DNA of 64,000 bases from Pseudoalteromonas aurantia 208 (GTDB lineage Bacteria > Pseudomonadota > Gammaproteobacteria > Enterobacterales > Alteromonadaceae), in NCBI RefSeq assembly GCF_014858725.1, contig NZ_AQGV01000015.1:124001-188000 (forward strand), read 5' to 3'. Every line of letters starts with the position of its first letter. Positions within the stretch are counted from its first letter, which is position 1. This document shows positions 56,872 to 64,000 of this stretch, piece by piece. The notes below the pieces were generated by a model that had not been told where the DNA came from, made no database searches, and saw only the letters and a program-made list of their open reading frames with translations. A program made the translations under genes and the position numbers.

Positions 56872-57285
56872 CTAATACTTCAGCTTTTTACGTAAGCTTT
56901 TTGTTTGTCCGTGTTTTACTTTACTGTCAACGCGTTTTCTTTGAGAGTTTCGTGTTGGCTTTGTTGCTCGTCTGGTTTTTTCTATTTTTATAGCATCTAA
57001 TATGAGTGTTTTTAAGCGCGTTAAGGCCTCTTCTTTATTCATTTCCTGCGTTCTATGGCTCTGTGCCTTAATGACAATGACACCCTCTTTAGTGATACGG
57101 CTATCTTTAAGTGACAGTAATCGAGATTTATAAAATTCAGGAAGTGAGGAGCGTTTAATATCAAATTTTAGGTGAATGGCGCTCGATACTTTATTTACAT
57201 TTTGGCCACCTGCACCTTGTGCACGAATTGCTGTCATGTCAATTTCCCATGCAGCGAGTTCAACAGCATTTGATATTTTTAACAC
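56872..57285 (-). CDS. arfB: Peptidyl-tRNA hydrolase ArfB (YaeJ)
   Basis: The 137-residue protein carries the release-factor GGQ motif (AQGAGGQNVNK, about 24-33) followed by SSAIHLKFDI, and a basic C-terminal tail (RKRVDSKVKHGQTKSLRKKLK) that enters the empty mRNA channel. ArfB rescues stalled ribosomes without tmRNA. It has the normal length and starts at GTG 57285 with GAGAAG upstream. Confidence 0.95.
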   Translation of the reverse strand: MLKISNAVELAAWEIDMTAIRAQGAGGQNVNKVSSAIHLKFDIKRSSLPEFYKSRLLSLKDSRITKEGVIVIKAQSHRTQEMNKEEALTRLKTLILDAIKIEKTRRATKPTRNSQRKRVDSKVKHGQTKSLRKKLKY

Positions 57286-57380
57286 AATAATCTTCTCAAA
57301 ATAAATACACAGACGCAGTTTATCATAATTGCCTAATGGAGCGCACTGCCGCTCTACTAGCGCCTAACATGATAGATAGA

Positions 57381-58586
57381 TTAAGCGCCTCGTGTTGTTA
57401 TTGCGGGAGAAACTTTAGCTGCTTGACTCACAGGATAAGCAACAGCTATTTGCCCTAATAACACAATAGCAATAGCGCCAAAGAGCAAAAAGTTTATCGG
57501 TACTGGTGTGAGTGAAAGTAGTTCTACAAATTGGTTATTTAGTATTATGGCTGCCAAAAAGCCAATGAAAACCCCTATTACTGATATGATGGCATTTTCC
57601 AACATAAAGTAGCTGATGACTTGATGCTTACTGGCTCCGAGTGCTCTACGAGTCCCTATTTGTTTTGTTCTACGACTGATACTGAACTTTGCTTGCCCTA
57701 AGATACCAAAGACAGTAATAATTGTAAGGCTGATACACACCGCTGTGAGTAATTTATTTGTAGCTAAATCCTCTCGGTAACTGCGCATTTTTACGTCAGT
57801 TAATAATTCAATACTTTCTATTTGTTTTTGAGGGTGTGTTAATAACCTCTCCGGTATCACAGCTATCACGTTTTCTATTTGAGCGGGGTCAACACGAATA
57901 ACATAACGTTGAGTATCGTTGGCTTCTTGAACCGCAGAAATAACCGTATATTCTATTGCACTCCAAAAGTTCCAAGCATTTTGGAGTGTGTCCACAATAC
58001 CAACAACTTCATGGGGTTCATTATGGTAATACAAGTTTTTGCCGAGTACCTCTAGCCAATCATCTGGGTATAACTTTTTAGCCAATGCTTGAGTTATGAG
58101 TAGCTTTGATGATTTGAATACGCCATCATTTTCAACTTTTTGAATATCAGAGGGCAAAAAGTTTTCACCTGCCACTAAAGTTAAGCCAAAGGTATCAATC
58201 AGCTGATCATTGGAGCCAAAATAGCCACCATATGCGACATCCTCGCCATTTGGTTCTAATTTAAAGTCTGTATACATACCCCAACCTTCCAGGGGGAGTC
58301 CGGTAATTGGAGCCGCATTAATAACACCATGAATACTTTTTAATATAGTTAAATCATGTTCTAACTGGGCTGTTAAATCGCCTTGCTGAGTAGGCAGGTT
58401 AGTAATGATGGTGAGTGTGCTCTCCATATTTGCCCCGATAGGGCGTGCAATGAGTTCGCTGCGTTGCGCAATCATGTAAATGGCATTGACGAGCACCATA
58501 AATGTGACCGCAATTTGAAATGCCATTAATGCAGGGGCCATTTTTTGCTTTTTAAAGGTTTTGAGTATGGGTATTAGGTCGCGCAT
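57381..58586 (-). CDS. ABC transporter permease, MacB/FtsX type (second permease)
   Basis: The 401-residue permease has an N-terminal membrane segment (about 17-40), a large periplasmic MacB-type domain, and three C-terminal spans (about 275-300, 325-350, 365-390) with the family motif RTKQIGTRRALGASKHQVISYF. Members of this family couple ATP hydrolysis to export of periplasmic substrates through an outer-membrane channel, not to transport through the inner membrane. It is the last gene of a four-gene leftward operon, 11 bp after the first permease. Confidence 0.9.
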   Translation of the reverse strand: MRDLIPILKTFKKQKMAPALMAFQIAVTFMVLVNAIYMIAQRSELIARPIGANMESTLTIITNLPTQQGDLTAQLEHDLTILKSIHGVINAAPITGLPLEGWGMYTDFKLEPNGEDVAYGGYFGSNDQLIDTFGLTLVAGENFLPSDIQKVENDGVFKSSKLLITQALAKKLYPDDWLEVLGKNLYYHNEPHEVVGIVDTLQNAWNFWSAIEYTVISAVQEANDTQRYVIRVDPAQIENVIAVIPERLLTHPQKQIESIELLTDVKMRSYREDLATNKLLTAVCISLTIITVFGILGQAKFSISRRTKQIGTRRALGASKHQVISYFMLENAIISVIGVFIGFLAAIILNNQFVELLSLTPVPINFLLFGAIAIVLLGQIAVAYPVSQAAKVSPAITTRGA

Positions 58587-58597
58587 ATACTTTCGTC

Positions 58598-59914
58598 CTA
58601 TAAACTTTTAAGTTGGCTCGATGGCTGCATTTGACTAGCTCTAATGATTGGGTATAAGCCGAAAGTTAAACTAGAAATAACGGCCAATACTACAGTACCA
58701 ATAATAAGGGGGGCATTCATTTGCATCAGATCGGAATGTAGGTAAGAATAGGTGTTTGCTGCGCTAATGAGCCCAATCTTAGCAAATAACAACCCTAATA
58801 ACCCTCCAACAGTACCGACAACGGATAGCTCGATAGAAAATTGCTTAATAATGTCTTGCTGGCTTGCTCCAATGGCTCGGCGTAAACCAACCTCCCCAGC
58901 TTTGGCGTGAAATTTAGCTATCATCAAGCTCATGCAGTTGAGCAAACACACTACAAGAAACAATGCGGCTAGCCATACGGCCATTTTACTATCATCACTT
59001 ACCACTTCTTCGTCGATTAAGTATTGTTTTAATGGCACTAGCTTATTGTAAATACGATTTTGAAAACGACCCAAAGATTGTTGAACTAAAGCATGGTTAT
59101 CTATAAATGATTGGTATTGTTGATGTATTTTTTTGCTGGGAAGTTCGACCCAAAAAATCACCCACATACATTCAGATGTTAATAAAGAGGAGAATGATTC
59201 ATCATCTGGTTTTTTCCAGCAGTAATTACTTACTAACTTTTGAGAGAAAAGTTCATTTTTTACCTGTGTATTGAAAGGAATAAATAAGTCGTGAGGTTTT
59301 GTAAATGCCGTATGAGGAAGTGCATAGTACTTTGGAAGAGGATCCCATGAGTCCAAAACCCCCACAACTCGGTATGTGTCGGCGCCCAATTTGAATGTTT
59401 TACCAACCGAATTTTCCCCATTAAAAAGCCAACTATTTGTCTCTTTTGATAAAACTGCAATTTGTGCCGCATCTTTGCCATCTTGTTTACTCCAACCTGA
59501 ACCATATAAAAAGGGCGTCTCAAACATACTGAAAAAATCACTGGTCGTCGTGCGAACTTTTAAGCTTTTAGGTGTCAGGTGTCTATTCGCTTCATGACTA
59601 ACTCTCTGCTGGATTGCGGCAATCGCAACTTGGTATTTTGGTACATCTGAGTCAAGCAATGCTTGCGCATCTTGATATGAAATCATGGTAGGTAAGGTTT
59701 TTCCATCACCGTAAATTTCATCCATACTATCAAGTTGAACTTGAAATAAGTGTGCGCTCTTATTCGGGATTGGGTCTTTTGACATCATATAACTGACGGT
59801 ATACGTTGTCATGGTTGCACCAATACCAATGGCAATCATCATCACCATGAGTAAACTTAACATGGGGGTTTTTCTTAGGCTGATTAATGCAAGTTTAAAG
59901 TAGTATGGGTACAT
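58598..59914 (-). CDS. ABC transporter permease, MacB/FtsX type (first permease)
   Basis: The 438-residue paralogue of the next permease has the same topology: one N-terminal span (about 18-40), a periplasmic domain and three C-terminal spans, with AGEVGLRRAIGASQQDIIKQF. The two permeases probably form a heterodimer. It lies 7 bp after the ATPase gene. Confidence 0.9.
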   Translation of the reverse strand: MYPYYFKLALISLRKTPMLSLLMVMMIAIGIGATMTTYTVSYMMSKDPIPNKSAHLFQVQLDSMDEIYGDGKTLPTMISYQDAQALLDSDVPKYQVAIAAIQQRVSHEANRHLTPKSLKVRTTTSDFFSMFETPFLYGSGWSKQDGKDAAQIAVLSKETNSWLFNGENSVGKTFKLGADTYRVVGVLDSWDPLPKYYALPHTAFTKPHDLFIPFNTQVKNELFSQKLVSNYCWKKPDDESFSSLLTSECMWVIFWVELPSKKIHQQYQSFIDNHALVQQSLGRFQNRIYNKLVPLKQYLIDEEVVSDDSKMAVWLAALFLVVCLLNCMSLMIAKFHAKAGEVGLRRAIGASQQDIIKQFSIELSVVGTVGGLLGLLFAKIGLISAANTYSYLHSDLMQMNAPLIIGTVVLAVISSLTFGLYPIIRASQMQPSSQLKSL

Positions 59915-59921
59915 GATTTAC

Positions 59922-60611
59922 CTATGCAATAGCTTGTTGAGATTGCGAGTATTCAGATAGTTGACCGTCTTTAATTTGTATTACGCGGTTTGCTTGTGTC
60001 GCTTGAGTATTATCGTGCGTGACCATGATGACACTAGTACCTGATGTATTAATATCCTTTAGCAGTGACATTATTCCTTGCGCCATTTTTGAGTCTAAAT
60101 TTCCAGTGGGTTCGTCAGCGAAAATAACCGTAGGTGTTCCTGCAATCGCTCTTGCGATAGCTACACGCTGCTGTTGCCCTCCAGATAACTGGGTTGGGTA
60201 ATGATCTTTTCGGGTTGCAAGGCCTATTTGCTCAAGCGCTTGCATAATTCGTTGATGCCTTTGCTCCCGGTTAAACCGACGATACCGCAATGGCATGTCG
60301 ACATTATCATAGAGAGTGAGTTCAGGAATAAGGTTAAAACTTTGAAATACGAACCCAATTTTTTCATTTCTATAGGCTGATTTCTGTTTATCTGAAAGTT
60401 CAGCAACATCTTTTCCATCGAGTGTATACAGCCCGCTTGAGTGCGTTTCTAGGAGACCCGCAATATTCAAAAAAGTTGTTTTCCCTGAACCAGATGGTCC
60501 GATAATACTGACAAATTCACCTTGCTGAATTGTTAGATCAAATGGATGGAGTGCTTGCGTTTTAATGTCATCCGTGTAAAACGCTTTAGCTAAGCTCTTC
60601 ATTACTAACAT
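59922..60611 (-). CDS. ABC transporter ATPase, MacB/LolD type
   Basis: From ATG 60611 (AAGGAA nine bases upstream) the product is about 229 residues. Walker A GPSGSGKT, Q-loop VFQSFNLIPELT, signature LSGGQQQRVAIARAIAG, Walker B VIFADEPTGNLDS and H-loop MVTHD are all intact. It is 16 bp downstream of the membrane fusion protein gene and powers the paired permeases. An upstream in-frame start would overlap that gene and has no ribosome binding site. Confidence 0.95.
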   Translation of the reverse strand: MLVMKSLAKAFYTDDIKTQALHPFDLTIQQGEFVSIIGPSGSGKTTFLNIAGLLETHSSGLYTLDGKDVAELSDKQKSAYRNEKIGFVFQSFNLIPELTLYDNVDMPLRYRRFNREQRHQRIMQALEQIGLATRKDHYPTQLSGGQQQRVAIARAIAGTPTVIFADEPTGNLDSKMAQGIMSLLKDINTSGTSVIMVTHDNTQATQANRVIQIKDGQLSEYSQSQQAIA

Positions 60612-60627
60612 TATTAATAGTTCCTTG

Positions 60628-61908
60628 TTACTGTAAAATGCGAACACTAGGAGCATCTTTAAATATTTCTGAATCAGATATCACAACGGTATCTCCCACT
60701 TTAAGCCCCGTTATCACTTCAACTTTTGCGAGGCTCCTAGAGCCAATTTTTATAGGTGTTTTAACGGCCGAGTTATTGGCTATTACATACGCAAACTGTC
60801 CATTGTAAGTATTCAAGAACTGGCCGCGAGGTAAATAATGTATGTTGTTCTTTTTCTCTAAAATAACGCGAGTGGTTAGCCGTTGATTTTGTCGTAACCC
60901 AGTCAATGACTCATCGTTAAAGCGAATTTTCCCTTGAACTCGGCCTTTTAAAATTTCAGGGGAAATCGCAACAAGTTCACCTTTATAGGTTTGTTGATTT
61001 AGTGTGATTTCAGCTTCCATACCCAGAGCTAAATCATCGGCGTAACTTTCAGGAATTTGCACTTCTAACTGATAACGAGATAAGTCAACAATACTTAAGA
61101 GAGATTGATTTTTCGCAACTGCATTTTTTTGCTGTACGTTGAGGTTCCCTACCAAACCGCTTACTGGGGATTTTATTTTAAGGCTATCAACCTGTCTTTT
61201 TAACTCAGTAACTTTGACTTGCTGTGACTTTAATTCCAATTCACGTGTTTTGATTTCAAACTTTTGACTTTCTTTTATGAGTTCAATTTCCTTAATAACG
61301 TGTTTGTACTCTCTATTGGCATTTTGTAAGTCGTCTTTTGCTTTTTGATAATCAATATCACTGATGACTTGATTTTTCATTGCGTTTTCAGAACGACGCA
61401 TCTCCCTTCTAGCTGCATTAAGAGAGACATTCGCATGCCCGATTTGATTTTCTTGCTCTAAATTAGATCTTTTTACTTGAATTTTTTCACGTTCAAGTTG
61501 GTTCTTTAACCTTGTTAGATTGGCAACCTCTTGATTGTATTCGCTTTTTAACTGCGGACTTTCAATGATTGCAATAGTTTGCGTGGCAGCTACACTATCT
61601 CCGGGTTCAACGAGGTACGTCACGGTTCCTTGTGCTGAACTATATAATACAGGTCTTCTGGCAGCTATAACTTTACCTTGTACCGATAAGTCTTTAACAA
61701 ATAGGCCTTTCTCTACTGTTGCTAGATGCAATTTTTCTTTATTGATAGCGCTTTGTCCTGTACTCCAATTAAGTAAAGAGGGCAAAATAAATATATAGCT
61801 CAATATCAAAACCAGTACCACATAACTCAATATGACTGTTATTTTCTTGATGGAATGAGGTGTAGCAATTTTTGTATCTTGCGCACTTGTATCAGCTATA
61901 TAGCTCAT
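60628..61908 (-). CDS. Membrane fusion protein, HlyD/MacA type
   Basis: The 426-residue protein has one N-terminal span (about 25-47), lipoyl halves (GKVIAARRPVLYSSAQGTVTYLVEPGDSV; IKSPVSGLVGNLNVQQKNAV), a long coiled-coil hairpin between them (about 115-245) and a beta-barrel/membrane-proximal domain. It is the periplasmic adaptor of a MacAB-like tripartite exporter and first gene of the four-gene operon. No outer-membrane TolC-like protein gene is nearby, so a general TolC must serve. The substrate, perhaps a peptide or siderophore, is unknown. Confidence 0.92.
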   Translation of the reverse strand: MSYIADTSAQDTKIATPHSIKKITVILSYVVLVLILSYIFILPSLLNWSTGQSAINKEKLHLATVEKGLFVKDLSVQGKVIAARRPVLYSSAQGTVTYLVEPGDSVAATQTIAIIESPQLKSEYNQEVANLTRLKNQLEREKIQVKRSNLEQENQIGHANVSLNAARREMRRSENAMKNQVISDIDYQKAKDDLQNANREYKHVIKEIELIKESQKFEIKTRELELKSQQVKVTELKRQVDSLKIKSPVSGLVGNLNVQQKNAVAKNQSLLSIVDLSRYQLEVQIPESYADDLALGMEAEITLNQQTYKGELVAISPEILKGRVQGKIRFNDESLTGLRQNQRLTTRVILEKKNNIHYLPRGQFLNTYNGQFAYVIANNSAVKTPIKIGSRSLAKVEVITGLKVGDTVVISDSEIFKDAPSVRILQ

Positions 61909-62874
61909 TGTGGGTTAAGGCTTCCTTTCAATGGTCGTATTTCGATAGTTTAGATACATAAAAGTTACTTTTGAACTTCTAATCAAAGGCATTTCCGAAA
62001 TAAACTACACTTTATTTTATCAAAAGTCACTTAAGTTAATTAAATGTTTATTTGGTTTTTTGTGGAGGGGGTTGTTATTCTTCGGTTATGGTTAGTTTGA
62101 ATTGTTTTTTGTTCTTTTATGTTGTTGTTTTTGTGTGTTTTGTTTTTTAGTCTGATCATTTTTTATCTAATGAATTATTTTTGATAAATGTTGTTTTTAA
62201 AAATCAAGTGTTGCAATGTTGTAATATCTGGTGCGTTTTCTGGGTTTTAAAACGCTACGGCTATATCTGGAGGTTGCTTTCTATTGCTGGGAATCATCTG
62301 CAGCGTTTGTATGGTGCGCGCGAATATTTGCACTGACGATACCTTTTTATAGTACTGCCTGCTAAGTTATAGTCTTGATATTAAAGATTTTAGTGATAAT
62401 TTTATACGCTTTTGCATTTATAATACGCTGTTTTTCTGTGTAATTTAGTTAAGCAAGGAAAAAGATTGCTGATAGTACATTGCCTTTTGCTTGTTGGTGT
62501 TTTTATTAGTGCAATAATGTGTTTTTTTTGCTCTGTTATTAATGGGATTTAGTTAATTATTTTTACGTTAATGGCTAACTTTAATTTAAGTGTTTGTTTT
62601 TTATATGTTTGTAACGTGCTGATTTATTACTGCGAATAACAAGAAAATATTAGGTTTTGTAGCACCGCGTTCCTTTACATAACAATCGTTAGATTGGTCG
62701 TAGGGTATGCTTAAAGTAACTAGTCGAACACAGATTGTTAGATACTCATTTTGGTTAGGTTTTGTATGGCATTCTTATTTTTTACGAAACGACAATATAG
62801 AGTACCTAAAACTGAAGCATCACAGAAACATACGCAACTGGATGCTCAGCCATAGGGCTTGAATGCGATTTAAC
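61909..62874. other. Long T/G-rich intergenic region, no gene seen
   Basis: These 966 bases read upstream of the exporter operon. The plus strand is strikingly T- and G-rich (e.g. 62045-62160 and 62500-62600), with few A or C. One tiny frame (62766-62855, 29 codons, weak ribosome binding site) is the only candidate gene. No rRNA, tRNA or tmRNA features were recognised. The exporter promoter should be near 61950-62050. Confidence 0.5.
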
Positions 62875-63696
62875 TTATGGCTCTTTGTTTTCGTGTGTTT
62901 TTACAATATCTAAATATCGACTTTCAATAAATTTCTTCTCTTTGGTTAAGTGTTTTAGTGCTGACTTTGTTTGTGCTAATTCGCCCTGTAATTGAGCTAA
63001 TGCAGGGCCATCTTCGGTATTGTGAGCTTGCAATGAAAGCTGCTCTAATGCTTGGCTTTGCTCCGATATTTGACGTTTATAGTTATTCAGCGTATCAATC
63101 ATATCAGCTTTTTCTCGCTCAAATGAGAGCATCATATTCTGTACATGTTGAGGTGAAGAGTTTGTTTGCTCATTTTCAAGTTGTAATGCCTGGTATTTCT
63201 CTTCTAACTGCTCTTTTTCTTTTTGTAACGACTCCACCGTATCGTATTGATCGTAGAGTTTCTTCCGCGTTACTTTCAACTTATTGACACTTTTATCAAG
63301 ATCGCCTTTTAGCTTGCGTATTAATGCATGCGACCTTGATAGCTTCTTATTAAGGTCTTTAATGGATTGATCTTCTTCAGGTGTTATATGGTCTTTTGTA
63401 GAGGCTCTTATATCGGTGAGCTGTTGTTCTAATGCAATTTGTACTTTTGCTAACTCTGCAATAGTATTGCTGTGGTCATTAATATAGCCTAGTGCGTTAT
63501 CAACAGACTCTCTGCACATGATGAGCATTTGGTCATCTTGTTGCTGCTGTGGCTTGTTAGATACCACGCTTGTAGCAAACTTTCTGAACTCTCTCAGTAT
63601 TAATAGTAAGATATAAAACCATGCAGCAAGGATCAATAATCCAAAATTAATGGCTAAATATTGGTAAACAGTAATCGGTAATTGTAAACTCGGCAT
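62875..63696 (-). CDS. Membrane-anchored coiled-coil protein of unknown function
   Basis: The 273-residue product has one N-terminal span (about 12-34: YLAINFGLLILAAWFYILLLIL), then almost uninterrupted coiled coil (about 75-270) with heptads such as SLQKEKEQLEEKYQALQLE. The large soluble part is predicted to face the cytoplasm. No family is recognised. It lies divergent from, and 104 bp from, a CheY-like receiver gene. Such pairs suggest a scaffold or polar organiser, but that is speculation. Confidence 0.8.
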   Translation of the reverse strand: MPSLQLPITVYQYLAINFGLLILAAWFYILLLILREFRKFATSVVSNKPQQQQDDQMLIMCRESVDNALGYINDHSNTIAELAKVQIALEQQLTDIRASTKDHITPEEDQSIKDLNKKLSRSHALIRKLKGDLDKSVNKLKVTRKKLYDQYDTVESLQKEKEQLEEKYQALQLENEQTNSSPQHVQNMMLSFEREKADMIDTLNNYKRQISEQSQALEQLSLQAHNTEDGPALAQLQGELAQTKSALKHLTKEKKFIESRYLDIVKTHENKEP

Positions 63697-63800
63697 AATG
63701 ATGGTTTATTGTTAATTTTGTTGATCATATCTTTTCAGTTTAGTGATGGATGAAAAATATGCCTATAATAAAAAACAAGTTTTTATAAAAGTGGCGCAGA

Positions 63801-64000
63801 GTGAAAATCTTAATTGTTGATGATAGCCATGCAACTCTGGAAATCGTAAAGCGCGGTTTGGAGAAGTTCGGTTATCGTAAGTTGTTAATTCAAAAAGCAA
63901 ATAGTGCGAAATCGGCATTGCAATATATAGGTAGTTGGAAGCCAGATATTGTTTTAACTGATTGGCACATGCCTGACATGTCTGGTTTAATTTTATTGCA
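63801..64000 (+). CDS. CheY-like response regulator, N-terminal part
   Basis: The frame opens at GTG 63801 and runs off the window after 66 codons. KILIVDDSHATLEIVKRGLEKFG gives the acidic pair, and DIVLTDWHMPDMSGL the phospho-acceptor Asp with the DWHMP loop typical of CheY/chemotaxis-type receivers. Whether a further output domain follows cannot be seen. No ATG start is available in frame. Confidence 0.85.
   Translation, partial: MKILIVDDSHATLEIVKRGLEKFGYRKLLIQKANSAKSALQYIGSWKPDIVLTDWHMPDMSGLILL

Noticed and set aside
62766-62855. A 29-codon gene in the T/G-rich gap
   Set aside because: Weak ribosome binding site, no signature, and expected by chance at this length.

Overview
The window looks like part of the secondary chromosome (chromid) of a marine gammaproteobacterium of the order Alteromonadales, most probably Pseudoalteromonas. 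The DNA is AT-rich. Gene families typical of that group are present: a MelR-type polysaccharide locus with sulfatase, MipA/OmpV-DUF3019-RstAB, class II DAHP synthase and long-form isocitrate lyase. A plasmid-type replication and partition module (repA, iterons, parAB) sits among ordinary housekeeping genes, which is what a chromid looks like. The genus is inferred, because no database was searched.

Layout. 1-10.3 kb is a polysaccharide utilisation locus: a truncated TonB-dependent receptor, a leftward operon (six-hairpin glycosidase lipoprotein, GH97, NhaC transporter, PLP-dependent sulfur amino acid lyase), a MelR-like AraC regulator and a divergent S1 sulfatase with a CSALR maturation motif. 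10.3-14.1 kb is accessory DNA: a tyrosine recombinase convergent with an exported protein, then a decayed second copy of the recombinase convergent with another exported protein. 14.8-23 kb is core metabolism: ydiJ, ppsA with its divergent regulator ppsR, and class II DAHP synthase.

23-30.8 kb is the replication module and the main finding. A Tus homologue (25718-26620) is preceded by six copies of a motif matching the inner part of the E. coli Ter site, all in one orientation. Four of them lie in about 3.5 copies of a 232-bp tandem unit, and a decayed IS3-family element splits the array. Tus converges with repA. Between repA and parA lies an iteron and DnaA-box origin, followed by parA, parB and a candidate parS. 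By the polarity of E. coli Ter, every site would stop a fork leaving the origin leftwards and let through one arriving from the far side. This predicts unidirectional replication with the terminus beside the origin, consistent with published work on Pseudoalteromonas chromids.

30.9-43.9 kb carries a SWIM/SNF2 helicase, an orphan BaeR-like response regulator, rmuC, a TPR-type histidine kinase and the divergent glyoxylate shunt genes aceA and glcB with a FadR-like operator between them. 44-56.6 kb is envelope and signalling: an S9 peptidase, a substrate-binding-like protein, a thioredoxin-fold protein, a giant beta-propeller sensor kinase, a beta-propeller lipoprotein, and a MipA/OmpV-DUF3019-RstA-RstB operon. 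56.9-64 kb carries arfB, a four-gene MacAB-like ABC export operon, a T/G-rich 966-bp gap, a membrane-anchored coiled-coil protein and the start of a divergent receiver-domain gene.
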